Part shown: positions 13,829 through 21,393 of the stretch, piece by piece
How positions within the stretch are numbered: position 1 is the first letter of the stretch
How the letters are laid out: every line of letters starts with the position of its first letter
NCBI RefSeq assembly: GCF_900009135.1
Contig: NZ_LT797701.1
Coordinates: 34,697-71,896, forward strand
Direction: 5' to 3'
Source of the DNA: Planktothrix sp. PCC 11201
Lineage (GTDB): Bacteria > Cyanobacteriota > Cyanobacteriia > Cyanobacteriales > Microcoleaceae
Length of the DNA stretch: 37,200 nt
The notes under the pieces: generated by a model
What the model saw: the letters and a program-made list of their open reading frames with translations, nothing else
What the model was told of the DNA's origin: nothing
Database searches by the model: none
Program-made: the position numbers and the translations under genes

Positions 13829-15805
13829 ATGAACAAAATGACTAACATTCCCGGACTGAAAAAACTATGGTCAGAAACTAGAGGTGATCCTAAAATTTGT
13901 GTCGCTATACTTGATGGTATAGTTGACCAAAATCACCCCTGTTTCATCGGTGCTGACTTAACCCGACTTCCTAGTTTAGTTTCGGGAGAAGCCAACGCCA
14001 ACGGCTCCATGTCTGCTCACGGCACTCATGTTGCTAGTATTATATTCGGTCAATATGATTCACCAGTAACAGGAATTGCTCCCAATTGTCGGGGTTTAAT
14101 TGTTCCCGTTTTTGCTGATGAAAGTCTAAAATTATCCCAATTAGACTTATCTCGTGCGATAGAGCAAGCTGTTAATAACGGAGCACAAATTATTAATGTC
14201 AGTGCCGGACAATTAACTGATGCAGGAGAAGCAGATACTTGGTTAGAAAAAGCTATCCAATTATGCCAAGAAAACAACGTATTGCTAATCGCAGCAACGG
14301 GAAATGATGGCTGTGAATGTTTGCACGTCCCCGCCTCTTTACCGACTGTTTTAGCAGTGGGAGCAATGGATGATCAAGGTAAACCCGTTGACTTTAGTAA
14401 CTGGGGCGAAGCATACCAAAAGCAAGGCATTCTTGCCCCTGGAAAAGATATTTTAGGAGCAAAACCGGGCGGTGGTACAGTCAAATTGAGTGGGACAAGT
14501 TTTGCGACTCCCATTGTGAGTGGAGTTGCAGCTTTATTACTGAGTTTACAACTCAAAAGAGGGGAAAAACCTGACCCGCAAAAAGTTAAAAATGCTCTTT
14601 TACAAAGTGCTACCCCCTGTAATCCCAAAGATACCAATGATTTAAGTCGTTGTTTAATGGGAAAATTAAACATCCTTGATGCGATAGAATACTTAACAGG
14701 AGAAACCATGTCCGAAGGATTAGAATTAGAAAGCGTAGAGGCTTCTGGTTGTGGTTGCCAAGAGACTCAAATTAACGAGTCTGAACTTGATAGTGAACTA
14801 CAACCCGCATCGGAAATAAACCCCGATGAAATAGTTGCTTCTGTGACGACCCAAACCCCGATTAATATTCCCTCATTCCCTCAACAAATTACAACCCAAC
14901 CCGTTATGTCCAATCGTACCTCAAATTTTGTGACTGCCAGTGAAGCCCCTAGCGAACTTGAAGGCAAAAACTTAGTTTATGCTTTAGGTGTTTTGGGTTA
15001 TGATTTCGGTTCAGAGGCTCGCAGAGATTCCTTTAAACAACTGATGCCAGGAGTTAGTATTGAAGGAACAATGATTCCTGCTAATCCCTACGATGCTCGG
15101 CAAATGGTAGATTATTTAGGAGAAAATTTACCCGAAGCTAAAGCGTTAATTTGGACACTTAATTTAGAGTTAACTCCTATTTATGCCATTGAACCCGTAG
15201 GCGGTTTTTCCCGAGATGTTTATGAGGTTTTACAATCACTTTTAGACGGGCAAATTCAAGAAGAAAATAATCCCGAATTTGTGCAACGAGTTAGTATTCC
15301 TGGTGTTTTAACCGGACGTAGTGTTAAGTTATTCTCAGGACAAGTTGTTCCGGTAATTGAAATTAATAATACTCGTGGTTTATACGGCTGGAAAGTTAAT
15401 ACCTTAGTCAGTGCCGCAATTGAAAGTGTGCAAGCTGAAGCTGGTGATGCTCAAGAAGATGCCATTCGCCGCACCTTAAGCAGCTTCTTAAATCGGATTT
15501 ATTATGATTTACGCAACTTAGGTACAACCTCTCAAGACAGAGCTTTAAATTTTGCTTCTACAAATGCTTTCCAAGCCGCCCAAACCTTTGCTCAAGCGGT
15601 GGGTGCAGGTTATGAATTAGATAGTATTACCGTAGAAAAAAGTCCTTTCTGTCGTTTAGATAGCGATTGTTGGGATGTGAAATTAAAATTCTTTGACCCG
15701 GAAAATAGCCGTCGCGCCAAAAAAATCTATCGCTTTACCATTGATGTTAGCGATACCATTCCTGTCACCTTGGGTGAAGTTCGTTCTTGGTCAAGCGCTT
15801 ATTAA
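13829..15805 (+). CDS. patA: Cyanobactin N-terminal protease, PatA-type subtilisin
   Basis: The A protease of cyanobactin pathways cleaves the leader from the core. This 658-residue protein has an S8 domain (about 1-290) with Asp29 (AILDG), His64 (AHGTHVAS), Asn159 (ATGND) and Ser224 (GTSFATP). The short Asp-His spacing, without the capping-helix insert, separates it from the G-type protein. A linker with SGCGCQET (near 313) leads to a C-terminal domain (about 380-658) closely related to that of the macrocyclase. No ribosome site precedes ATG 13829; the sequence there is ACAATCAA after a G-run. The same 21-base start, with an AGGA site, remains 854 bp upstream, so expression may be altered. 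It is followed by two small genes in order A-B-C. Confidence 0.92.
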   Translation: MNKMTNIPGLKKLWSETRGDPKICVAILDGIVDQNHPCFIGADLTRLPSLVSGEANANGSMSAHGTHVASIIFGQYDSPVTGIAPNCRGLIVPVFADESLKLSQLDLSRAIEQAVNNGAQIINVSAGQLTDAGEADTWLEKAIQLCQENNVLLIAATGNDGCECLHVPASLPTVLAVGAMDDQGKPVDFSNWGEAYQKQGILAPGKDILGAKPGGGTVKLSGTSFATPIVSGVAALLLSLQLKRGEKPDPQKVKNALLQSATPCNPKDTNDLSRCLMGKLNILDAIEYLTGETMSEGLELESVEASGCGCQETQINESELDSELQPASEINPDEIVASVTTQTPINIPSFPQQITTQPVMSNRTSNFVTASEAPSELEGKNLVYALGVLGYDFGSEARRDSFKQLMPGVSIEGTMIPANPYDARQMVDYLGENLPEAKALIWTLNLELTPIYAIEPVGGFSRDVYEVLQSLLDGQIQEENNPEFVQRVSIPGVLTGRSVKLFSGQVVPVIEINNTRGLYGWKVNTLVSAAIESVQAEAGDAQEDAIRRTLSSFLNRIYYDLRNLGTTSQDRALNFASTNAFQAAQTFAQAVGAGYELDSITVEKSPFCRLDSDCWDVKLKFFDPENSRRAKKIYRFTIDVSDTIPVTLGEVRSWSSAY

Positions 15806-15835
15806 CCCCCCCTACCCCCCTTATTAAGGGGGGAA
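15806..15835. repeat. CCCCCCTTATTAAGGGGGG palindrome
   Basis: One copy of the C/G palindromic repeat follows the patA-like stop codon directly. It can fold into a hairpin and may lower read-through into the downstream small genes. Confidence 0.75.
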
Positions 15836-15868
15836 TTAAAAATAAATAATCAGTAAGGATTAAATCAA

Positions 15869-16075
15869 ATGAGATTACCTAACCTTTCCCCTCCTGTTAA
15901 AAGACCTGATGTTATTTATCCCCATCATTCGGTTGATGTGGTTCATGGTACTGTTGATGAATTACTGAGTATTCGCTTAAAATTATTACACGGTGCTAAT
16001 TATAACGACCCCGCAGCTTTTGCGAACCGAAGCTATCAACAACTTAAATCTTCAGGTTGTCGATGTGGATTTTAA
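15869..16075 (+). CDS. patB: Small conserved cyanobactin-cluster protein, PatB/AcyB-like
   Basis: This 68-residue protein is without catalytic motif: MRLPNLSPPVKRPDVIYPHH, then VDELLSIRLKLLHGANYNDP, ending SSGCRCGF. The position directly after the A protease and the MRLP..PPVKRPD start match small B-type proteins of cyanobactin clusters as I remember them. Their role is unknown, and B/C genes are reported as dispensable in some systems. AAGGA at 15855-15859 precedes the ATG. The two C-terminal Cys (GCRCGF) could bind metal or form a disulfide. The B versus C label could be reversed. Confidence 0.72.
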   Translation: MRLPNLSPPVKRPDVIYPHHSVDVVHGTVDELLSIRLKLLHGANYNDPAAFANRSYQQLKSSGCRCGF

Positions 16076-16122
16076 TATAGGTTGTGGTTTTTACTTAAAT
16101 TGAACAAGGAGTTAAGGGAATT

Positions 16123-16320
16123 ATGAGCAAGGAAAAAAATCCAAAGGCAGAAAATAAAGTGACTAAATCTATTAGCAAACCCGAAAAAAAAGAAATTCAA
16201 CAAGATTGTCTCATGACTGGACTTTCGGATTATGGTTTTTGGTCACAAAAGGTTAAAGAAGAAGTTGCAGCCCGAAAAGAGCCTGATGCTCCTTTCCGTC
16301 GGGGTCGAATTTGGTGTTAG
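16123..16320 (+). CDS. patC: Small conserved cyanobactin-cluster protein, PatC/TenC-like
   Basis: This 65-residue protein has a Lys/Glu-rich first half (KEKNPKAENKVTKSISKPEK) and a more conserved-looking second half, DCLMTGLSDYGFWSQKVKEE and RRGRIWC. The last part resembles small C-type proteins found beside cyanobactin proteases. The ribosome site AAGGAG (16106-16111) is clear. It ends the A-B-C unit, after which transposon debris begins. Function unknown; assignment by position and partial motif only. Confidence 0.65.
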   Translation: MSKEKNPKAENKVTKSISKPEKKEIQQDCLMTGLSDYGFWSQKVKEEVAARKEPDAPFRRGRIWC

Positions 16321-16418
16321 TCTTGGTGCGATCGCAATTCAGGATCAAGTGCAGTTAAATTAAAGAGCGATCGCTGTTAATTATAAAAATAGCGATCACT
16401 TTGGGGTTTCTGGTGTAG

Positions 16419-16642
16419 TATAGCAACCGCCAAGGCGGTTAGGACACAAGACGCAGTACATTCTCAATTGCCTCTCGTAAGGAATCAAAGTGAGTTAATT
16501 GATGACGGATTCGACTCTTTAACCACGACCAAGAGTTCTCAATCTTGTTAAGATCAGGTGAATAGGGTGGTAAGGAATGAAAAATCAATAAATGGATTAA
16601 TGAGTGAGTTGAGGTACGGCTCGATAGTTCCATTTGGGTAAA
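16419..16642 (-). pseudogene. IS630-family transposase fragment with one element end
   Basis: The minus-strand frame 16439-16633 encodes SLPPYSPDLNKIENSW and LKSRIRHQLTHFDSLREAI, the C-terminal DDE part of IS630 transposases (final Glu in KIENSW). The N-terminal two thirds are missing, and the sequence before LPPYSPD is shortened. TATAGCAACCGCC (16419-16431) just beyond the stop is the element's terminal repeat; the same 13 bases form one end of the small element at 22969-23051. The fragment is truncated by the MITE next to it. Confidence 0.82.
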
Positions 16643-16733
16643 TAAGCTGTTAATTATCTAAATTTTCGAGACGATCCAAGCCAGTAAGGGGTTTCAGCCT
16701 CTAAAATATACAGTTTAAATGCTCAACAGCTTA
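16643..16733. mobile_element. 91-bp MITE, copy 2 (inverted)
   Basis: This is the reverse complement of 13520-13610 without a single difference, with ends TAAGCTGTT and AACAGCTTA. It sits exactly between the IS630 fragment and the ISAzo13 fragment and provides the stop codon (complement of TTA 16731-16733) of the latter. Confidence 0.92.
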
Positions 16734-17484
16734 TTCATCAAAAACAATTTTCAGAGTTTTTTTGAAATTATCAGTTACCTTTCGACCAGTTTCATAGACT
16801 TGATCAACGACATTAACAACGACAGATAGCCCTGTATTAGTGCGAGTTTTTTCCATGAGAGTTTTGACCAGAGCGAGACTGGTAAAAATTACTCCTTGAC
16901 AAGCTCTAGTTAGATGAGGAAAAAGTCGATGTTCAATGGGATTATATTTAGATGTATAGGGAGGATAATGAGCAATTCTGATCTCAATTCCAATTTCATT
17001 CACTAACTTTTGTAAATCCTGTTTAAAAATATAATGATTAGCATTATTACTGCCACCCCCATCACACTTAGCTAAAATTGAATTAGCATCAGGATAGAGG
17101 GCTTTTCCATAATAATTCCACCAATGTTTAAGAGCTTCACAAGCAAATTCACTGGTATCTTTACTATTGCCTAATGTTACATATCCTCGGTTTTTTTGAG
17201 TATCGTAAATGCCATGGGGAATAACTTTTCCATGACCTAAGCTCCAAAAATCATGATCTAAAGTAGTAACAGGCTCGGTTGTATACAGAGTACCTGGACG
17301 ATATAAATTTCCTAGAACTTCCTTCTTTTTAGTATCAAAACTAATAATAGGATTAGATGATATAACTAATTCCTCCCCAGCCCAATTTTTGAGCCTCTAT
17401 TGCTGCATATCTTCTTTTATCTTTTTCTGATAAAGAGTTATAAAACTTCTTCATTTCTTCTTGAATTAAACTAGAATAAAACAT
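16731..17484 (-). pseudogene. ISAzo13-family transposase, internally deleted and frameshifted
   Basis: The minus strand reads from ATG 17484: KFYNSLSEKDKRRYAAIEAQ, LGWGGISYII and stop. In another frame it then reads NPIISFDTKKKEVLGN, DHDFWSLGHGKVIPHGIYD, CDGGGSNNANHYIF and HYPPYTSKYNPIEHRLFPH, ending VFDE at the MITE edge. These are the N-terminal helix region and the DDE part of ISAzo13-type transposases. The part between GGISYI and NPIISF is deleted, and the C-terminus is cut by the MITE, so it is inactive. Confidence 0.85.
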
Positions 17485-17717
17485 GGGTTTTCGGGTCAAG
17501 CTGTGTAATTCAATCGAAAAATCTGTTGCCAGGTTCTCTCGATTTTTGTAAAATCTGCCATCAGTGGCTATACTTCATTATATCTAATAATTCATCAAGT
17601 TATTACTTTCCCATTCCTTAGTTTGAATTTATCTCTTTTTTAGAGAATATTTTTATTAAAATTATCTTTAAACAGTTAGATGGTGCATGGACTGGCGCTG
17701 ACATACCCTACAATTAA

Positions 17718-19265
17718 TTAGGGTTTATCATCTTGAACCTCATCGGGAGTAGTTGGCAAATCGGAATTGGGTTCGGGGTCGGTAGCAGTATCAAAATATT
17801 GATAAATAGTAGAAGAAATTTGACGAATTAGTTCATTAGCTTGGGGATCATCCGCTTCTCTTTCAACTAAAACTCCCACTAAATAACGCTTACCATTAGG
17901 CATATCAATTAAACCAATATCCCCAGAAACCGAGTCAATATTGCCCGTTTTATGAGCAATAAACGCCCCCTCTCCTAAACCACTGGGTAATAAAGAACGA
18001 TTACGAGTTTGCTGCATAATTCTTAACATAAAATCTCGGGATTTCAAAGAAACTAACTTTCCCTGATTGATGTCCGCCATTAAATTAACTAAATCCCTAG
18101 CACTGGTTTTATTTGTTCCTTCCAAATCAGGAAGAATATTTTGCATTTGAGTTTGTTTTAATTGCCAAGAAGCAAACTGTTGATTCAAGGATTCAATCCC
18201 ACCCAACCGATCAATTAACATATTTGTGGCGGTATTATCACTGTTGGTAATCATTAAATTTGCCGTTTCCAGGGCTGTAAATTTACTTCCAACTGGTTTA
18301 TCTTGCAATTCTCCAGACCCCTTAGCAACGTGTTTTGCCTCCATGGTTAAAACTTCATCTAAACGTAGCCTGCCTTCATCAACTGCTTGGAAAAATGAGA
18401 CCAAAATCGGAACTTTAATGGTACTGGCGGCTGGCAATGCCTCTTGCCCCTGAATATCCACATACTTTCCCGTATCTAAATCTACTAAAAATACCCCTGG
18501 TTTTAACTTAGGTGAATCCTTCGCCAAACCCAGAATTGCTGTTTTTAAATCCGAGGCTTCTTGAGTTAATTGTAGGGATGAAACTAAAGCATTAGAAGAC
18601 TTAGAATTTTGTTCTTCCAGGCTTAAATTTACGGTCTGATCCGCCGCAACACTAGAACGACCCAAGGCATTTAAAGCTGATAAAATTGTCCCCGAAATCA
18701 CACCAATCCCTATTCCTAAAATTAGTAACCGGGTGGCATAAACCATCGGAGACACCCGACGTTTTTTTCTCACCCGTTTTACTGATTTATCCCTAGGGGC
18801 AAGCGGAAGGGTCGGAGCCGGAGCCATAACCCCCTCCGGTCTGCGAGAACGACGGGGAGCCGGATCAGTAGGCTTACGAAAGGGCAAAACAGAAGCACCC
18901 GTAGCCCCATTAGATGGGCGTTTACCAGGGGTTGATCGGGGTTTACGAGATTTAGGCGGGACGGGTTTTTGTCGCAGTTGGGAAAGCAGGGGATCAAAAG
19001 ACTCCAAACGGCGTAAATCATTATTCTGCCCTTGTTCCGGGGATGGAGAGCGACGAGGGGCTGTTTTTACCGGAGACCGACGGGAGCGACGCTTAGGTTG
19101 TGATTGAGAAACCTTGCCATTACGGGATTTTGGCTCAGAGGACTTAGAGCCAGACTTATTAAAGGAAAAGATTGAGAATAACGACTGACGAGGAGATCGT
19201 TGAGCCACACCTAAACACCTGACTAGAATTTTACTTTTCAGTGATTCCTGGTAGAGACGTTGCAT
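17718..19265 (-). CDS. Membrane-anchored class A beta-lactamase-like serine hydrolase
   Basis: This 515-residue protein has a basic, Pro/Ser/Arg-rich cytoplasmic region (about 40-172), one membrane helix (about 176-199) and a penicillin-binding-type domain (about 235-495) outside. The active-site motifs are STIK (281-284), SDN (342-344), EGTN (382-385, equivalent of E166xxN170 in class A enzymes) and KTG (439-441). It could hydrolyse beta-lactams or act on peptidoglycan; the long N-terminal extension and anchor favour a cell-wall role. The Met start at 19265 lies inside a 30-bp palindrome shared with the trmJ stop, so the N-terminal 10-20 residues are uncertain. Confidence 0.85.
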   Translation of the reverse strand: MQRLYQESLKSKILVRCLGVAQRSPRQSLFSIFSFNKSGSKSSEPKSRNGKVSQSQPKRRSRRSPVKTAPRRSPSPEQGQNNDLRRLESFDPLLSQLRQKPVPPKSRKPRSTPGKRPSNGATGASVLPFRKPTDPAPRRSRRPEGVMAPAPTLPLAPRDKSVKRVRKKRRVSPMVYATRLLILGIGIGVISGTILSALNALGRSSVAADQTVNLSLEEQNSKSSNALVSSLQLTQEASDLKTAILGLAKDSPKLKPGVFLVDLDTGKYVDIQGQEALPAASTIKVPILVSFFQAVDEGRLRLDEVLTMEAKHVAKGSGELQDKPVGSKFTALETANLMITNSDNTATNMLIDRLGGIESLNQQFASWQLKQTQMQNILPDLEGTNKTSARDLVNLMADINQGKLVSLKSRDFMLRIMQQTRNRSLLPSGLGEGAFIAHKTGNIDSVSGDIGLIDMPNGKRYLVGVLVEREADDPQANELIRQISSTIYQYFDTATDPEPNSDLPTTPDEVQDDKP

Positions 19266-19279
19266 GCAACGTCTCTACC
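19250..19279. repeat. Perfect 30-bp palindrome spanning a gene junction
   Basis: GGTAGAGACGTTGCA is followed directly by its reverse complement. The palindrome contains the stop codon of the trmJ-like gene (19275-19277) and the start codon of the serine hydrolase gene (19263-19265). Related GTAGAGACGTTGC sequences are common interspersed repeats in cyanobacteria. Confidence 0.9.
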
Positions 19280-20033
19280 GTGATTCTGACAATGCCCATT
19301 CTACTTGACTTAGAATACCGCGTAACATGGCCACTTCTTCCGAGGTTAAATTAGCTCGATTATACAAACGCCGAAATTTTTTCATCCGACTATTGGCGGT
19401 ATGGGGATAAACATATCCAATCTTGAGTAATATCGCTTCCAACTGTTGATAATAACCCTCTAAGACCTCTAAGGGAACCGTAGAAGCCGGGGGAATTTCT
19501 GGGAAGTTTTTTGTCCTCTCTTGAGGTTCTAACACACAATATCGTAATTCATAACAACACACCCCCACCGACTGGGCTAAATTTAAAGACGGATAAACAG
19601 AAGTAGACCGAATTCGCAAAAACCGTTGAGCATAACTCAATTCATCATTATTTAATCCCCGATCTTCCGGCCCAAAAATCAAAGCCGAGGGACAATCTAA
19701 TAACCAAGGTAAAACTGTTCTGGGATCTTCTAAATCCGTAGGTAAAGCATCGGATCTAGATCTGGCCGTGGTGGCGATCGCCCGTTGACATCCCACTAAA
19801 GCCTCCGGTAAAGAAGACACCGTGATCGCCCCTTCTAAAATATCCCCAGCGTGAACCGCCATTCTTTTCGCCTCATCCCCCAGGGGATCGCACTGAGGAT
19901 TCACTAACACTAACTGCCCAAGCCCCATATTTTTCATCACCCGGGCAACAGAACCCACATTTAAAGGCCCGGCGGGTTCCACTAACACAATTCGGATCGG
20001 GGTTAAGGGGGTATACGGTAAGGTCTGTGACAT
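19275..20033 (-). CDS. trmJ: tRNA/rRNA 2'-O-methyltransferase, TrmJ-like (SPOUT)
   Basis: SPOUT enzymes of the TrmJ group methylate the ribose of residue 32 in some tRNAs using S-adenosylmethionine. The 252-residue protein shows the family order: IRIVLVEPAGPLNVGSVARVMKNMG (N of NVGSVAR), a knot region LIFGPEDRGLNNDEL and a final YPSLNLAQSVGVCCYELRY. It ends with a helical C-terminal extension (RRLYNRANLTSEEVAMLRGIL). It is divergent from the DUF2256 gene and followed after 9 bp by the serine hydrolase gene on the same strand. Confidence 0.88.
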   Translation of the reverse strand: MSQTLPYTPLTPIRIVLVEPAGPLNVGSVARVMKNMGLGQLVLVNPQCDPLGDEAKRMAVHAGDILEGAITVSSLPEALVGCQRAIATTARSRSDALPTDLEDPRTVLPWLLDCPSALIFGPEDRGLNNDELSYAQRFLRIRSTSVYPSLNLAQSVGVCCYELRYCVLEPQERTKNFPEIPPASTVPLEVLEGYYQQLEAILLKIGYVYPHTANSRMKKFRRLYNRANLTSEEVAMLRGILSQVEWALSESR

Positions 20034-20081
20034 GGAAATGATATGATCATTCCTGAATTAAAGCGACTTCAATAACTTAGC

Positions 20082-20228
20082 ATGGCACGTCAGCGCTCGA
20101 AGTCCGACTTACCGAATAAGATTTGTCCCGTTTGCGATCGCCCCTTCACCTGGCGAAAAAAATGGGCCGACTGTTGGGAGGAAGTCAAATACTGTTCCGA
20201 ACGTTGTCGTCGTCGCCGTTGCGCTTAA
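20082..20228 (+). CDS. DUF2256 small zinc-ribbon-like protein
   Basis: This 48-residue protein, too short for most gene callers, reads [20 protein letters not shown] and ends [16 protein letters not shown]. Two CxxC-type pairs (CPVC and CSERC) suggest zinc binding, and Arg/Lys richness suggests nucleic-acid contact. The whole pattern is that of DUF2256 proteins; their function is not known. It lies 26 bp before the isoaspartyl peptidase start and is probably on the same transcript. Confidence 0.88.
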   Translation: MARQRSKSDLPNKICPVCDRPFTWRKKWADCWEEVKYCSERCRRRRCA

Positions 20229-20254
20229 AAATTATCCATTTTTATCATACATTC

Positions 20255-21187
20255 ATGGCCGTTCAACCTAAACTAATTATTCATGGCGGTGCTGGTAGTT
20301 CCCTGCAAGGTAAAGGCGGATTAGAAGCGGTACGCAAATCCCTCTATCAAGTGATTGACCAAGTTTATCCCCTCCTGCTCCGAGGAGCGAGTGCTAAAGA
20401 AGCGGTAGTCCGTGGTTGTCAACTCCTAGAAGACGATCCCCGATTTAATGCAGGCACAGGTTCCGTCCTGCAATCCGATGGCCAAATCCGCATGAGTGCC
20501 GCCTTAATGGATGGAACCCTCCAACGCTTCAGTGGCGTGATTAACGTTTCACGGGTGAAAAATCCCATAGATTTGGCCGTTGTTCTACAAGACGCCTCCG
20601 ATCACGTTTTATCCGATTATGGCGCCGCCGAATTAGCCCGGGAACTCCAGTTACCCCTCTATAACCCCCTCACCGACCAACGCTTACAGGAATGGCTCGA
20701 AGACCGCAAGGACAATTTTAGACGCACCATGGCTAATGTGGTTTCCGAACCCGCAGGAACCGGAACCATCGGGGTTGTGGCTTTGGATCAACGGGGTCAA
20801 TTAGCCGCCGGGACTTCCACCGGGGGTAAGGGGTTTGAGCGGATTGGTCGGGTGAGTGACTCCGCCACTCCAGCCGGAAATTATGCCACTACTCAAGCTG
20901 GGGTGAGTTGTACGGGCATTGGGGAAGATATTCTCGATGAGTGTTTAGCCGCTAAAATTGTCATCCGAGTCACCGATGGTCAGTCTTTACAGACCGCCTT
21001 TAAAAAATCCTTCGCTGAAGCCCACGAGCATCAACGGGATTTTGGGGCGATTGGGATCGACAAAACTGGGGCACTCGCCTGGGGAAAAACCTGTGATGTG
21101 ATTCTTTGCGCCTTCCACGACGGCCAAAATAAAGGAGATAGTTTAGAAGCCGATAAAGGAACTCAGGTCTTTTCCGATCGCATTTAA
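20255..21187 (+). CDS. Isoaspartyl peptidase / L-asparaginase (Ntn-hydrolase)
   Basis: Plant-type asparaginases hydrolyse asparagine and isoaspartyl dipeptides and help recycle damaged proteins or cyanophycin-derived dipeptides. The protein is 310 residues from ATG 20255 (MAVQPKLIIHGGAGS); a longer frame from 20123 overlaps the DUF2256 gene and is rejected. Typical blocks are LIIHGGAG, EDDPRFNAGTGSVLQ, MDGTLQRFSGVINV and the autocleavage site GTGTIGVVALDQRG, where the Thr before IGVVALD becomes the catalytic N-terminus of the beta chain. Later come STGGKGFERIGRVSDS and ATTQAGVSCTGIGE. It is complete and apparently functional. Confidence 0.9.
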   Translation: MAVQPKLIIHGGAGSSLQGKGGLEAVRKSLYQVIDQVYPLLLRGASAKEAVVRGCQLLEDDPRFNAGTGSVLQSDGQIRMSAALMDGTLQRFSGVINVSRVKNPIDLAVVLQDASDHVLSDYGAAELARELQLPLYNPLTDQRLQEWLEDRKDNFRRTMANVVSEPAGTGTIGVVALDQRGQLAAGTSTGGKGFERIGRVSDSATPAGNYATTQAGVSCTGIGEDILDECLAAKIVIRVTDGQSLQTAFKKSFAEAHEHQRDFGAIGIDKTGALAWGKTCDVILCAFHDGQNKGDSLEADKGTQVFSDRI

Positions 21188-21216
21188 CTCTACCAACCGT
21201 AAGGAGAAAGCTAAAA

Positions 21217-21333
21217 AGCCCGGAACTAAAGTTCGGGCTAAGAGCGATCGGCATCTAAAGATGACTCAAGACTGATCTTTCTTAACCCGTTTTAACGGGT
21301 TTAAGCTTTTAGCCCGAAATTTATTTCCGGGCT
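21217..21333. repeat. 117-bp palindromic element with 9-bp inverted ends
   Basis: The ends AGCCCGGAA (21217-21225) and TTCCGGGCT (21325-21333) are perfect inverted repeats. Inside are three local hairpins: AGCCCGGAAC/GTTCGGGCT, AACCCG/CGGGTT and AGCCCGAAA/TTTCCGGGCT. It has no coding capacity and lies between convergent genes, where it may also terminate transcription. Confidence 0.75.
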
Positions 21334-21393
21334 TTCGGTGCTCAATCTCAATACACCCAACCCCAATCTCGATAACCCGCCCTCCTTGATCAA

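Larger units (their letters stand above)
13286..13845 (+). pseudogene. DUF559 endonuclease-like gene split by a MITE
   Basis: The intact part (13286-13522) encodes MTAAEQKLWLQLKGKQ, then FRRQYSVSQFIIDFYS and KLAIEVDGDSHFQ, the DUF559 (Vsr-like, PD-(D/E)XK) core. A 91-bp MITE at 13520-13610 supplies the stop. Removing the MITE with one copy of the TA gives an uninterrupted frame: HFQEGAQEYDRERQQFIE, ITFLRFTNDDVYDNI, and so on to TAA 13843-13845, which would overlap the first codons of the patA-like gene. The end of that frame (APLSKGGWGG) is encoded by the palindromic repeat. A truncated 78-residue product lacks the C-terminal strand and is probably inactive. Confidence 0.88.

Noticed and set aside
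12975-13849. 21-bp direct repeat at the patA start as an ordinary target-site duplication
   Set aside because: It is longer than the usual 2-14 bp duplications, and no element with defined ends fills the 833 bp between; recombination or imprecise insertion is more likely.
4672-16320. Search for a YcaO/heterocyclase or oxidase gene in the locus
   Set aside because: No frame of adequate size or motif exists; all frames over 250 residues in this region are assigned to other families.
20123-20254. Longer N-terminus of the isoaspartyl peptidase
   Set aside because: It overlaps the DUF2256 gene out of frame and lacks family similarity; family proteins start at the LIIHGGAG block.
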